In this document: in pieces, positions 15,687 to 23,711 of the stretch
Layout: each line of letters starts with the position of its first letter
How positions within the stretch are numbered: the first letter of the stretch is position 1
Source: Rhabdothermincola sediminis
GTDB lineage: Bacteria > Actinomycetota > Acidimicrobiia > Acidimicrobiales > Acidimicrobilacustridaceae
Assembly (NCBI RefSeq): GCF_014805525.1
Contig: NZ_JACFSZ010000008.1
Coordinates: forward strand, 91,424-155,423
DNA: 64,000 nt
Direction: 5' to 3'
Program-made: the position numbers and the translations under genes
The notes under the pieces: model-generated
Database searches by the model: none
Told to the model about the DNA's origin: nothing
Seen by the model: the letters and a program-made list of their open reading frames with translations, nothing else

Positions 15687-16501
15687 TGCGACCGGCACGA
15701 CCGACCGGGGCCGGCTCCGCGGACGACTTCGCCTCGTTCGCCTGGGTGGACCGCCTGGTCAGTGGCTACGACCTCGAGGGCCCACGGGTGCGGATGGGGA
15801 TCCTCTGGTTCGTGCTGGCGGTGGCGGCCGCCGTCGCGGGCTCGGTCGCGGTGGCCCTGCTCTTCGGGATCGTGGCGTTCGCCGCCGCGCTGCAGACCGC
15901 CGCCGCCTGGCGACGGACCCGTCGGCGGCCGAGCCGGCTGGTGGCCGGCACCGGTGCGCTGGCGATGCCGGTGGCGGCGACGCTGGGCATCGGGCTGGCC
16001 GGCGTGGCCGCGCTGGCGTTCGCCGCGGCGGCCGCGCTTGTCGCCGCCGTGCAGCCCCGCCGCCGCTTGCACCCGGTCGCCGCCGCGGGGTACACGCTGC
16101 GATGCGGCTTCTTCGTCGCCCTGGCGGCCGCGTCGGCGGTGTTCCTCGCCCGTACGGACGCGGCGGCGCTCGTCACGCTGGTGGTGCTGGTGTCGGCCTT
16201 CGAGACCGGTGACTACCTCGTCGGCACCGGCGCCGCGAGCCCGGTGGAGGGGCCGGTCGCCGGTATTGCCGCCGTCTTGGTGCTCACCTTCACGGTGGCG
16301 GTCTTCGAGCTGCCGCCTTTCGAGAGCGGCTCGGCTTGGGTTTTCGGGGGGTTCGTCGCGGTGCTCGCCCCACTCGGGCGGTTCCTCGCGCCGGTGCTGG
16401 CGCCGTCCGCCGACGCCCGGGTTCCCGCGTTGCGCCGGCTCGATTCCTACCTCCTCGTGACGCCGATCTGGGCCTGGATGCTCTGGCAGTACCTGCTCTG
16501 A
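15686..16501 (+). CDS. Polytopic membrane protein, CdsA-like but degenerate
   Basis: 271 residues with about 7 membrane segments; ATG 15686 overlaps the upstream stop by one base. The C-terminal end (PALRRLDSYLLVTPIWAWML) resembles the tail of phosphatidate cytidylyltransferases (...DRxDSLLF...). The charged CdsA signature before it (K-R-x4-K-D...HGG) is not present; that region reads APLGRFLAPVLAPSAD. So it is probably a CdsA relative without that activity, or an unrelated membrane protein. Coupling to a MoaD-like gene is unusual and gives no function. Confidence 0.7.
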   Translation: MRPARPTGAGSADDFASFAWVDRLVSGYDLEGPRVRMGILWFVLAVAAAVAGSVAVALLFGIVAFAAALQTAAAWRRTRRRPSRLVAGTGALAMPVAATLGIGLAGVAALAFAAAAALVAAVQPRRRLHPVAAAGYTLRCGFFVALAAASAVFLARTDAAALVTLVVLVSAFETGDYLVGTGAASPVEGPVAGIAAVLVLTFTVAVFELPPFESGSAWVFGGFVAVLAPLGRFLAPVLAPSADARVPALRRLDSYLLVTPIWAWMLWQYLL

Positions 16502-16552
16502 ACGTCCGGGTGTCGGAGCCCGCCGGCGGGGACCTGGTCGAGGTGGCCGGGG

Positions 16553-16558
16553 TACGCT
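16553..16558 (+). promoter_or_regulatory. -10 box TACGCT, leaderless type
   Basis: TACGCT ends 6 bases before GTG 16565 of the RsiG-like gene, and fixes that GTG as the start. Confidence 0.55.
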
Positions 16559-16564
16559 CTGGCC

Positions 16565-17101
16565 GTGACGCCCGATGCCGAGGACCTGCTGGCCCCCGAT
16601 GTGCTCGCAGATCTCGAGCACCAACCGATAGACCGGGTCCGGGCCAGCCGGGCCGCGTGCATCGAGGTCGAGACGGGCCTGTCCTACCTGCGGCGCCTGG
16701 TGCAAGGACCGCTCGACATCGTGAGTCGCGAGCGCGCCCGGCGTGATGCGGGCCAGCCTGAGCCCGCGGACCTGTCGGCGCTGGTGAAGGAGCTGCCCGA
16801 TCTGCTCGCGGACGGTACCCGGGCGCAGGGCGTCGGCCGGTTGCCACAAACCTTGGAGCCCACCACCGTCGATCCGCAGCTCGCAGCGGAGCTGGCCGCC
16901 CTGCTGGGCGACGGCCGGCTCGCCGCGGTGACCTCGATGCCCGACGACGAGCTGCGTGCCCTCGAGGGCGCGCTGGCCGACATCGAGCGGCGGGTGTCCG
17001 ACCGCCGGCGAGCCTTCCACGAACGCATCGACGCCCTGCAAGCGGAGCTGACCCGCCGATACCGGACGGGTGAGGCGTCGGTGGAGTCGCTGCTGGAGTG
17101 A
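16565..17101 (+). CDS. RsiG-like two-helix protein with c-di-GMP-binding motifs
   Basis: 178 residues, mostly helical. Helix one carries Glu36-Ser40-Arg43-Gln47-Asp51, an exact match to the E(X)3S(X)2R(X)3Q(X)3D motif that binds cyclic di-GMP in RsiG, the anti-sigma factor of WhiG in Streptomyces. Helix two carries Glu141-Ser145-Arg148-His152-Asp156, the same spacing with His for Gln. The linker (about 60-130) is Pro/Ala-rich. The family is often annotated aerial mycelium formation protein. No sigma factor is adjacent. An XRE regulator and mshA follow. Binding is inferred from residues, not shown. Confidence 0.8.
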   Translation: MTPDAEDLLAPDVLADLEHQPIDRVRASRAACIEVETGLSYLRRLVQGPLDIVSRERARRDAGQPEPADLSALVKELPDLLADGTRAQGVGRLPQTLEPTTVDPQLAAELAALLGDGRLAAVTSMPDDELRALEGALADIERRVSDRRRAFHERIDALQAELTRRYRTGEASVESLLE

Positions 17102-17109
17102 CCCGGCCC

Positions 17110-17115
17110 TAACCT
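17110..17115 (+). promoter_or_regulatory. -10 box TAACCT, leaderless type
   Basis: TAACCT ends 8 bases before GTG 17124 of the XRE regulator. Confidence 0.5.
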
Positions 17116-17123
17116 TTGGGGAC

Positions 17124-17492
17124 GTGAACGAGCTGGAGCAGCGATGGAGCGACCTCGGTGCGTTCATCCGTGAGCAGCGCCGGGTGGGCCAGCTCTCGCT
17201 GCGGAAGCTCTCGCAGCTCGCTGGGGTGTCGAACCCCTACCTCAGCCAGATCGAGCGCGGGCTTCGCAAGCCGTCCGCTGAGATCCTGCAACAGATCGCT
17301 CATGCCCTCGAGATCTCCGCGGAGACCCTCTACGTGCGAGCCGGCATCCTCGATCAGCGCGACGGTTCGGTCGACGTGGTGGGGGAGATCCGCCGTGACC
17401 CGGGCCTGACCGAGACCCAGAAGAAGACCCTCGTCCACATCTACGAGACCTTCCGGGCCGAATCCGAACCCGGCGACCGCGTTGCCAGCTGA
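17124..17492 (+). CDS. XRE-family helix-turn-helix regulator
   Basis: 122 residues from GTG 17124, supported by the TAACCT box. The HTH_3 domain occupies about residues 12-66: LSLRKLSQLAGVSNPYLSQI then RGLRKPSAEILQQIAHAL, a textbook lambda-repressor-like helix-turn-helix. The C-terminal tail (DPGLTETQKKTLVHIYETF) may dimerise. It probably binds DNA in the cytoplasm, with unknown targets; the adjacent RsiG-like gene and mshA are candidates. It ends 5 bases before mshA, so the two are likely cotranscribed. Confidence 0.9.
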   Translation: MNELEQRWSDLGAFIREQRRVGQLSLRKLSQLAGVSNPYLSQIERGLRKPSAEILQQIAHALEISAETLYVRAGILDQRDGSVDVVGEIRRDPGLTETQKKTLVHIYETFRAESEPGDRVAS

Positions 17493-17497
17493 TCCGC

Positions 17498-18706
17498 ATG
17501 CGCAACCTAGCTGTCCTCTCCCTCCACACCTCCCCGCTCGTACAGCCCGGCATCGGCGACAGCGGGGGCATGAACGTCTACGTCCGCGAGCTCGTGGGCG
17601 CGCTGGCGCAAGCTGGCGTCCACTCGACGGTCTACGTGCGTCGCTGGCGCCACGACCTCCCCGAGACCATCGAGGTGGAGGCGGGTTTCCGGGTGGTCCA
17701 CGTCGAGGCCGGACCGTACGACCTGAGCAAGGAACAGCTTCCGGAGGTGACCGATGAGTTCGCCGAGGCCGTGGGGCGACACCTTCGCCGGGGTGGTGAC
17801 ACCGACGCCATCCACGCCAACTACTGGCTGTCGGGGGTGGCGGGCCACCGGCTCAAGCACGAGCTCTCGCTCCCACTGGTCTCGACCTTCCACACGCTCG
17901 CCAGAGTGAAGGCGGAGACGGGCGACCCGGAGCCGGCCAGGCGTGTCGAGGCCGAGACCGAGGTCGTGTCCTGCTCCGATGCACTGCTCGCGTCGTGCGA
18001 GACGGAGCTGGAACAGCTCGTCGAGCTGTACGGCGCGCCGCGGGAGCGGGTGGAGATCGTGCCACCCGGTGTCGACCACGCCTTCTTCTCGCCGGGTGAT
18101 CGCCGCGGCGCGAGGCAGGCGCTCGGACTGGGGGACCACCCAGTGCTGCTCTTCGTGGGCCGGATCCAACCGCTCAAGGGGCTCACCATCGCCATCCGCT
18201 GCCTGGCGCTGATCGACCCCCGAGCGGTGCTGGTCGTGGTCGGCGGGCCGAGCGGGATAGACGGTGAGGCCGAGCAACGCCGGGCGCGGGCACTGGTGAG
18301 CGAGCTCGGGTTGGGTGACCGGGTGCGGTTCGTGCCCCCACAGCCCCATCACCTGCTGTCCACCTACTACCGCAGCGCTGACGTGTGCGTCGTACCGAGC
18401 CGATCGGAGTCCTTCGGGCTGGTGGCCTTGGAGGCTGCCGCGTGCGGCACCCCGGTCGTGGCCGCCAGCGTCGGCGGGCTCACCACGCTGGTCCAGCACG
18501 GCCGCACCGGGTTTCTCGTCGACGAGCGCGACCCGGAGGCCTTCGCCGGGTACGTGAGCGAGATCATCGCCGACCACGAGCTGGCCGAAGGGTTGGCGAG
18601 GTCGGCCGCCGTGAGGGCCAGCCGGTACACGTGGTCGACGACCGCTGCCCGGCTGCGCCGTCTCTACGCGGATCTCGCCGCCCGATCGCTCGTGACCTGC
18701 TCGTGA
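17498..18706 (+). CDS. mshA: Family 4 glycosyltransferase, MshA-like (mycothiol pathway)
   Basis: 402 residues, two Rossmann-like halves. N-terminal LSLHTSPLVQPGIGDSGGMN is close to the MshA hallmark for binding 1L-myo-inositol 3-phosphate. The C-terminal donor site has FVGRIQPLKG, the E-x7-E motif SRSESFGLVALEAAACG, and GGLTTLV. MshA joins GlcNAc from UDP-GlcNAc to inositol phosphate, the first step of mycothiol synthesis in Actinobacteria. Another retaining GT4 cannot be excluded. It follows the XRE gene by 5 bases; other msh genes are not in the window. Confidence 0.82.
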   Translation: MRNLAVLSLHTSPLVQPGIGDSGGMNVYVRELVGALAQAGVHSTVYVRRWRHDLPETIEVEAGFRVVHVEAGPYDLSKEQLPEVTDEFAEAVGRHLRRGGDTDAIHANYWLSGVAGHRLKHELSLPLVSTFHTLARVKAETGDPEPARRVEAETEVVSCSDALLASCETELEQLVELYGAPRERVEIVPPGVDHAFFSPGDRRGARQALGLGDHPVLLFVGRIQPLKGLTIAIRCLALIDPRAVLVVVGGPSGIDGEAEQRRARALVSELGLGDRVRFVPPQPHHLLSTYYRSADVCVVPSRSESFGLVALEAAACGTPVVAASVGGLTTLVQHGRTGFLVDERDPEAFAGYVSEIIADHELAEGLARSAAVRASRYTWSTTAARLRRLYADLAARSLVTCS

Positions 18707-18757
18707 ACGAGGCGCGGGTGCCCGGGGGAGGTCGGCCCCGACGGGTCGGAGGTTCAC

Positions 18758-19228
18758 ATGGCTGACGAGATCGCGACCCGGGAGGCGCGGGACCGGGTCG
18801 AGGGACTCATCGACCGATGGCTCGCGGACCAACTCGCCGGCAACCCGGTGGTGGTGGCCGTCGAGAAGCACGTCGATCCACTCGTCGGCGATCGTCGCTG
18901 GTCCGTGCGGATCCACGGGGAGGAGAAGGACGTCTACACGGTCCGGTACGCGCTGCGGCAGCGGAGCCTGCACTACGAGACCTACGTCATGCCTGCGCCG
19001 GAGGAGAACCACGCCCGGTTCTACGAGCACCTCCTGCGTCGCAACGCGGGCTTCAACGGCATGGCGTTCGTCATCGGTGAGGAGGACGCGGTGTTCCTCG
19101 TGGGCCAGCTCCCCATCCACGCGGTGGACGAGGGGGAGCTCGATCGGATCCTGGGCTCGGTCTACTCGTATGTCGAGCAGTGCTTCCGTCCCGCGCTGCG
19201 GATCGGCTTCGCCTCACGATTTCGATGA
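18758..19228 (+). CDS. YbjN-domain protein
   Basis: 156 residues with the YbjN/secretion-chaperone-like fold: helix start VEGLIDRWLAD, strands RWSVRIHGEEKDVYTVRYALRQ, HYETYVMPAPEENHARFYEH and a C-terminal helix LDRILGSVYSYVEQ. In actinobacterial genomes a YbjN gene commonly follows an mshA-like gene, as here after 51 bases. The biochemical role is not established. A short AT-rich patch (19229-19266), unusual in this GC-rich sequence, follows the stop. Confidence 0.8.
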   Translation: MADEIATREARDRVEGLIDRWLADQLAGNPVVVAVEKHVDPLVGDRRWSVRIHGEEKDVYTVRYALRQRSLHYETYVMPAPEENHARFYEHLLRRNAGFNGMAFVIGEEDAVFLVGQLPIHAVDEGELDRILGSVYSYVEQCFRPALRIGFASRFR

Positions 19229-19343
19229 GTATCAATCATTTTCCCTCCTTTTTCTTGTTGTTCATCACCACCCCGACTAGGGTGGTCGGCGGGCCCGGGG
19301 AGCACCCCCCCACCGGCGCCGATCGGGGAAGACGGTCACTGGT

Positions 19344-20570
19344 GTGAAGCTCCTCGGGCCCTCCGCCCGCCGGCGTGAACGACCTGCGCTGGCGTTGGTG
19401 TTCGCGATCACCGTGACCGGCATCCTCGCCAACACGCTGGTGAACGCGCCCCTCCCGGACATCCTCGACGACTTCGGGGTCCCGGAGACCGGAGCGGGAC
19501 CGTTGGTGGCGGCCGCCACCTTGCCCGGCATCGTCATCGCGCCCGCCATCGGCTTGCTGGCCGATCGCTTCGGGCGGCGACAGGTGCTCGTGCCCTGCCT
19601 GGTGGTGTTCGGTCTGGGAGGTGTCGGCGCAGCGTTCGCCCCGTCGTTCGGGGCTCTGCTCGGGTTGCGGCTGGTCCAAGGGGTGGGATCGGCCGGGCTG
19701 ATCAACCTCGCCGTGGTGCTGCTGGGGGACTACTGGGAGGGTACCGAGCGGGCCCGGTTGATCGGTTACAACGCGGCAGTGCTGACGGTGTCGGTGGCGA
19801 TCTTCCCTGCCGTGGGTGGGTTGCTGGCGGAGGCGGGCGGATGGCGATGGTCGTTCGCGCCGTACGGGTTCGCGCTGGTGACCGCGCTGGCCGTGTGGTG
19901 GGGCGTCCCCCCGCGTCCAACCCCGGTGACGATCCCGATGCGTCGCCAAGTCCACGACGCGCTGGCGGTGTTGCGCCGGCCGGCTGTGCTGGGCGCGGTC
20001 TCGTTCGGCTTCGTCCTGTTCGTGTTGGTCTTCGGGCTGTTCCTCACCGTGCTCCCGCTGCTCCTCGAGCAGCGCTTCGGGCTGGCCGCCGGCCGGCGGG
20101 GCTTCGTGCTTGCGGTTCCCGCGACGGGGGCCACCGTGGCCGCGCTCTCGCTGGGCCGGCTGCGGGCACGGTTCGGGCGGCGGACCCTGATCCTCGTGGC
20201 CTCGATGCTCTTCACGGTCGGCTTCGTGGTCATCGGGGCCGCACCCGTCCTGGGACTGGTCTTCGCCGGTGCGGTGCTGTACGGGTTCGGCGAAGGGATG
20301 TCCATCCCGACCGTCCAGGATGTCGTCGCCGGCTACGCACCGGAGGCGAGCCGGGGCGCGGTGGTCGCGGCCTGGGTGGGGGCGGCCCGCGCCGGGCAGA
20401 CCGCCGGGCCGCTGCTGGCCGCGGTCTCGATGGGTGCGGTGGGCCCGGGGGGCACGTACCTGATCGGCGCGGTCGTGGCTCTCGCGATGGCTATGGCGGT
20501 CCTCGTGGCGCGCACGGGCAGGATCCAGGACCGGTACGGCGGCAGGCAAGCGGTAACGTCCGGCCCATGA
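19344..20570 (+). CDS. MFS transporter
   Basis: 408 residues with 12 predicted membrane helices. The MFS motif A between helices 2 and 3 reads GLLADRFGRRQVLV (about 72-85), and a related loop, RLRARFGRRTLIL, lies between helices 8 and 9. It resembles drug or sugar exporters driven by protons; the substrate is unknown. GTG 19344 is chosen for lack of an upstream ATG. Its stop overlaps the proC start by four bases (ATGA). Confidence 0.88.
   Translation: MKLLGPSARRRERPALALVFAITVTGILANTLVNAPLPDILDDFGVPETGAGPLVAAATLPGIVIAPAIGLLADRFGRRQVLVPCLVVFGLGGVGAAFAPSFGALLGLRLVQGVGSAGLINLAVVLLGDYWEGTERARLIGYNAAVLTVSVAIFPAVGGLLAEAGGWRWSFAPYGFALVTALAVWWGVPPRPTPVTIPMRRQVHDALAVLRRPAVLGAVSFGFVLFVLVFGLFLTVLPLLLEQRFGLAAGRRGFVLAVPATGATVAALSLGRLRARFGRRTLILVASMLFTVGFVVIGAAPVLGLVFAGAVLYGFGEGMSIPTVQDVVAGYAPEASRGAVVAAWVGAARAGQTAGPLLAAVSMGAVGPGGTYLIGAVVALAMAMAVLVARTGRIQDRYGGRQAVTSGP
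20554..20559 (+). promoter_or_regulatory. -10 box TAACGT inside the MFS gene
   Basis: TAACGT ends 7 bases before ATG 20567 of proC. Despite the ATGA overlap with the MFS gene, proC probably also has its own leaderless promoter. Confidence 0.45.
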
Positions 20571-21358
20571 TTCGACTCCAGCTGGTGGGCGGGGGCCGCA
20601 TGGGCGAGGCCCTCCTGGCCGGACTGCTCCGGGCGGGGTGGGCGGAGCCCGGCGAGCTAGCCGTGGTGGAGCGCATCGCTGCCCGCCGCGACGAGCTCGG
20701 CTCGGCCTTCCCCGGCGTCGCCGTCATCGACGCACCCGTGCCAGCCGAGGGTGCGGTCATCGCGGTCAAGCCGGGCGACGTGCCGGAGGCGTGCAAGGAG
20801 GTCGCGCTCGCCGGCGTGCGGCAGGTGCTGTCGATCGCGGCCGGCGTCGACACCGGCACCCTCGAGTCGGTGCTGGGTGGCGGGGTGGCCGTGGTGCGAG
20901 CCATGCCGAACACTCCGGCGGTCGTGGGGTGCGGAGCGGCGGCCATCGCAGGCGGGGCCAGCGCCGGGCAGGCCGACCTCGACTGGGCTCGGTCCATCCT
21001 CGATGCCGTCGGGATCGTGGTGGAGGTCAAGGAGGAGCAGCTCGACGCGGTGACCGGGCTGTCGGGTTCGGGGCCGGCGTACCTCTTCCTGGTGGCGGAG
21101 AGCCTGATCGAAGCGGGCGTCCTCGTGGGGCTACCCCGAGAGGTGGCCGAGGTGCTCGCCGTGCAGACGATCATCGGTTCGGGCACGCTGCTGCGCGAGT
21201 CCGACGAGCACGCGGCCGTGCTGCGCGCCGCGGTGACCTCTCCGGGCGGTACCACGGCGGTGGGGCTGCATGAGCTCGAGCGGGGTGGAGTGCGCTCGGC
21301 CTTCCTCGCCGCGGTGCAAGCCGCCACGGAGCGGTCGCGCCAGCTCGGGCGGGGCTGA
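20567..21358 (+). CDS. proC: Pyrroline-5-carboxylate reductase
   Basis: 263 residues, normal ProC length. N-terminal Rossmann motif LVGGGRMGEALL, then AVKPGDV, VRAMPNTPAVVG and the C-terminal signature TGLSGSGPAYLFLVAESL and SPGGTTAVGLHELE. Catalyses the last step of proline synthesis, reducing pyrroline-5-carboxylate with NAD(P)H in the cytoplasm. ATG 20567 overlaps the MFS stop. It is followed by an excisionase-type HTH gene, an order also found in Mycobacterium (Rv0500-Rv0500A). Confidence 0.95.
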   Translation: MIRLQLVGGGRMGEALLAGLLRAGWAEPGELAVVERIAARRDELGSAFPGVAVIDAPVPAEGAVIAVKPGDVPEACKEVALAGVRQVLSIAAGVDTGTLESVLGGGVAVVRAMPNTPAVVGCGAAAIAGGASAGQADLDWARSILDAVGIVVEVKEEQLDAVTGLSGSGPAYLFLVAESLIEAGVLVGLPREVAEVLAVQTIIGSGTLLRESDEHAAVLRAAVTSPGGTTAVGLHELERGGVRSAFLAAVQAATERSRQLGRG

Positions 21359-21475
21359 TCACCACCCGGAGACGACCGCGCCCGGGGTGGGTGCGGGGCG
21401 CCGCCGGGCCCGCTTTCGCCACCCTCGGTGCGCGGTTAGGGTGTCGATCCATGCGGAGCGAGGGGACCTTCTGAG

Positions 21476-21670
21476 GTGGCGTCACCGGCGTCGCGCGGGC
21501 GCTTCCTGACGGTGGCGGAGGTGGCCCAGATGATGCGGGTCTCGACCATGACCGTGTACCGGTTGATCAAGGCCGGCGACCTCGCGTCGGTGCGGGTGGG
21601 CAAGAGCTACCGCATCCGCGAGGAAGACGTCGACGCCTACCTCGCGAAGCGCTACACCGAAGCTGGCTGA
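21476..21670 (+). CDS. Small excisionase-type helix-turn-helix protein
   Basis: 64 residues from GTG 21476. One MerR/Xis-like winged HTH: FLTVAEVAQMMRVSTMTVYR then GDLASVRVGKSYRIREEDVDAYL. Conserved next to proC in Actinobacteria (Rv0500A-like), so a housekeeping DNA-binding protein rather than a phage excisionase. BldC is a related but distinct protein. In mycobacteria a tiny very basic ribosomal-type protein follows; I do not see it here. A TAGGGT box lies at 21437-21442, with GAGGTGG just at the start. Confidence 0.85.
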   Translation: MASPASRGRFLTVAEVAQMMRVSTMTVYRLIKAGDLASVRVGKSYRIREEDVDAYLAKRYTEAG

Positions 21671-21718
21671 GCTTCGCCGGGCCGGGCCGGGCGGTTCGCA
21701 GCGACGGGCCCCCGCCGC

Positions 21719-21724
21719 TACCGT
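21719..21724 (+). promoter_or_regulatory. -10 box TACCGT, leaderless type
   Basis: TACCGT ends 7 bases before ATG 21732 of the SAM hydroxide adenosyltransferase gene. Confidence 0.5.
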
Positions 21725-21731
21725 CGGCCCG

Positions 21732-22610
21732 ATGCCGTTGCGGTACGACACGGTCACGTTCCTGTCCGACTACGGGCGGGTCGACGAGTTCGTGGGCGTG
21801 GTGCACTCGGTGATCCGGTCGCTCGCACCGGAGGTGACGGTGATCGACCTCACCCATGACGTACCTCCCTACGACGTGCGCGCCGCGGGTCTCACCCTGG
21901 CCCGGAGCGCCCAGTACTTGTGTCCCGGGGTGGTGTTGGCCATCGTGGACCCAGGCGTGGGCACCGACCGCCGTGGGGTGGCGGTCGAAGTCGGCGAGGG
22001 CATGTCGGTGCTGATCGGCCCCGACAACGGGGTGCTGGCGCCAGCCGTGGCGCTCTGCGGGGGCGCGTCCCGAGCCGTTGCCCTGACCAACCCCGACTAC
22101 CAACTCCCGGCCCCCGGGCCGACCTTCGCCGGGCGGGACGTCTTCGCTCCCGCCGCGGCCCACCTGTGCAACGGGGTGCCGCTCGAGGAGCTCGGCGAGG
22201 TGGTCGACCCCGTGACCCTCCTGCCCGGCGTGCTGCCGGTGACCCATGAGGACGGCGCTGCGCTCGTGGGGGAGGTGCTCTGGATCGACCGGTACGGCAA
22301 CGCGCAGCTCAACGTGGACCCGGCCGAGATCGAGCCGTACGGTGAGCGGGTGCGCCTGCGCTTCGAGGGTGAGCAGCGCACCGCTCGGCGGGTGCGCACG
22401 TTCGCCGAGCTGGCTGCGGGCGAGATCGGCCTGGTGGTCGACTCCTACGGGTTGGTGTCGGTGGTCGTGGACCGCCACTCCGCGGCCCAGGAGCTCGGGC
22501 TGCGGCCATCGACCGAAGTTCGCCTGGAGCCGATCCCCGACAGCGATGAGGGAGAGGAGTCGGGGATCACGACCGCGGTCCACCTCGCCCGGAAGGAGGC
22601 TCGCCCGTGA
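21732..22610 (+). CDS. SAM hydroxide adenosyltransferase (DUF62 family)
   Basis: 292 residues. The family signatures are all present: TFLSDYGRVDEFVGVV, IDLTHDVPPYDVR, AIVDPGVGTDRRG, LIGPDNGVLAPA and TFAGRDVFAPAAAHL. These enzymes hydrolyse S-adenosylmethionine to adenosine and methionine; the related fluorinase and chlorinase use halide instead. The segment GEVLWIDRYGNAQLN belongs to the C-terminal barrel. It is followed by an overlapping 29-codon reading frame. Confidence 0.9.
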   Translation: MPLRYDTVTFLSDYGRVDEFVGVVHSVIRSLAPEVTVIDLTHDVPPYDVRAAGLTLARSAQYLCPGVVLAIVDPGVGTDRRGVAVEVGEGMSVLIGPDNGVLAPAVALCGGASRAVALTNPDYQLPAPGPTFAGRDVFAPAAAHLCNGVPLEELGEVVDPVTLLPGVLPVTHEDGAALVGEVLWIDRYGNAQLNVDPAEIEPYGERVRLRFEGEQRTARRVRTFAELAAGEIGLVVDSYGLVSVVVDRHSAAQELGLRPSTEVRLEPIPDSDEGEESGITTAVHLARKEARP

Positions 22611-22696
22611 GACCCGGAACCGTGATCACCCTGGGCATCCTGCTCCTGCTAATCCTCGGCGCCGCGGTGCTGCAGCTGTTCGTGCTGGCTCGCTGA
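22607..22696 (+). CDS. 29-residue single-helix membrane peptide
   Basis: GTG 22607 overlaps the stop of the previous gene (GTGA) and lies 7 bases after a GGAAGGAGG ribosome site. The peptide is nearly all one membrane helix (ITLGILLLLILGAAVLQLFV), flanked by Arg at both ends. Codons look natural and the frame stops at TGA 22694-22696. Small single-helix proteins often modulate membrane complexes, but I cannot assign a role. Confidence 0.6.
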   Translation: MRPGTVITLGILLLLILGAAVLQLFVLAR

Positions 22697-22852
22697 TCGG
22701 CGGTTCCGCGAGCCGTGTCCAGGCTCGGTCGTCCCGTCCGCCGGTCAGTGGCGAGCGCACGGGGCCGTCCGGGCCGGCACCGGTGTGCAAGACTTGTGCT
22801 TTCGCCGTCTGTTCGCCGTCGGGTGGTCGTCGGCGATTGCTGGGAGGAAGAC

Positions 22853-23686
22853 ATGTCGAGGTTGACGAAGCTGGCTGCGGCCACGTTCGCAGGAGCCCTG
22901 CTCTTCAGTGCGTGCAGCAGCAAAGAGAGTGGTGAAGCGGGGAAGGACCAGGACAGCGCCCCGGCCACGACCTCCGCGCCGACGACGACTGCACCGAAGG
23001 CCACGACCACCATCGACACCTCCGACGACGAGGGCCTGGCCACGAGCGCGCTCATCGGTACCTCCGATCTCCCACCGGGCGAGTGGTCCGCCGGCGAGGT
23101 CGACTCGTCGACGGGGAGCTCCAACACGGCGTCGGGGGACCTGCTGAAGGTCGCCTCGTGCCGGAAGCTGGTCGACGACCGCGACGCGGTCGAGGCGGAA
23201 TCGACCGGGCGAGCGTCGATCACGTTCTCGCAGGGTGTCGGCGAAGAGGTCCAGATCAGCAACGACGTGGAGTTGTGGCCCTCGGCCGCCACCGTGGAGC
23301 AGATCGGCAAGATCACGAACGCTCCTGGGTTCCAGACCTGCATGTCCGATGCGCTGGCGCGGGAGATGGGTGACAGCGGCGACGTCACGGCGACGCCCAG
23401 CGACGTGCAGGTGACGGCGTTCAACGTCGGGGTCGATGCGAACGCTGCCGGGGTCGATTTCATCACCGGCGCCACTGTGCGCTTCTCGATGGACATCGGG
23501 GGTGCTGCGGCCGGCGGCGTGGTGCGCTTCGTGTTCATCGGCTCGGGCCGGGGGCTCGCGACGGTGAGCCTGATGGCCTTCGAGGTCCCGGGCCTCACCC
23601 AGGCGGTCGATCTGGACTCACTGGATCTGGGCAAGACCGTGCGCGCCGCCGCGTCGAACCTCGCCGAGATCACCAGCTCCCGCTGA
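22853..23686 (+). CDS. Secreted lipoprotein of unknown function
   Basis: 277 residues; ATG 22853 follows GGGAGG (22842-22847). Signal peptide with lipobox LLFSAC (Cys near residue 21), so it is probably lipid-anchored outside the membrane. A Thr/Ala/Pro-rich spacer (about 38-60) precedes a compact domain with two Cys (ASCRKL, QTCMSD) that may form a disulfide. It resembles sensor-like lipoproteins of Actinobacteria, but no specific family is recognised. The stop lies in a hairpin shared with the convergent ABC permease gene. Confidence 0.8.
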   Translation: MSRLTKLAAATFAGALLFSACSSKESGEAGKDQDSAPATTSAPTTTAPKATTTIDTSDDEGLATSALIGTSDLPPGEWSAGEVDSSTGSSNTASGDLLKVASCRKLVDDRDAVEAESTGRASITFSQGVGEEVQISNDVELWPSAATVEQIGKITNAPGFQTCMSDALAREMGDSGDVTATPSDVQVTAFNVGVDANAAGVDFITGATVRFSMDIGGAAAGGVVRFVFIGSGRGLATVSLMAFEVPGLTQAVDLDSLDLGKTVRAAASNLAEITSSR

Positions 23687-23711
23687 CCCGAGCCTGTCCG
23701 GTCTGGGTCAG
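23683..23711. terminator. Bidirectional hairpin between convergent genes
   Basis: CTGACCC (23683-23689) and GGGTCAG (23705-23711) pair perfectly over 7 bases around a 15-base loop. Each arm contains the stop codon of one of the two convergent genes. Confidence 0.45.

Noticed and set aside
21476..21670. Excisionase-like gene as a sign of a prophage
   Set aside because: It is the conserved HTH gene next to proC in Actinobacteria; no phage genes are near.
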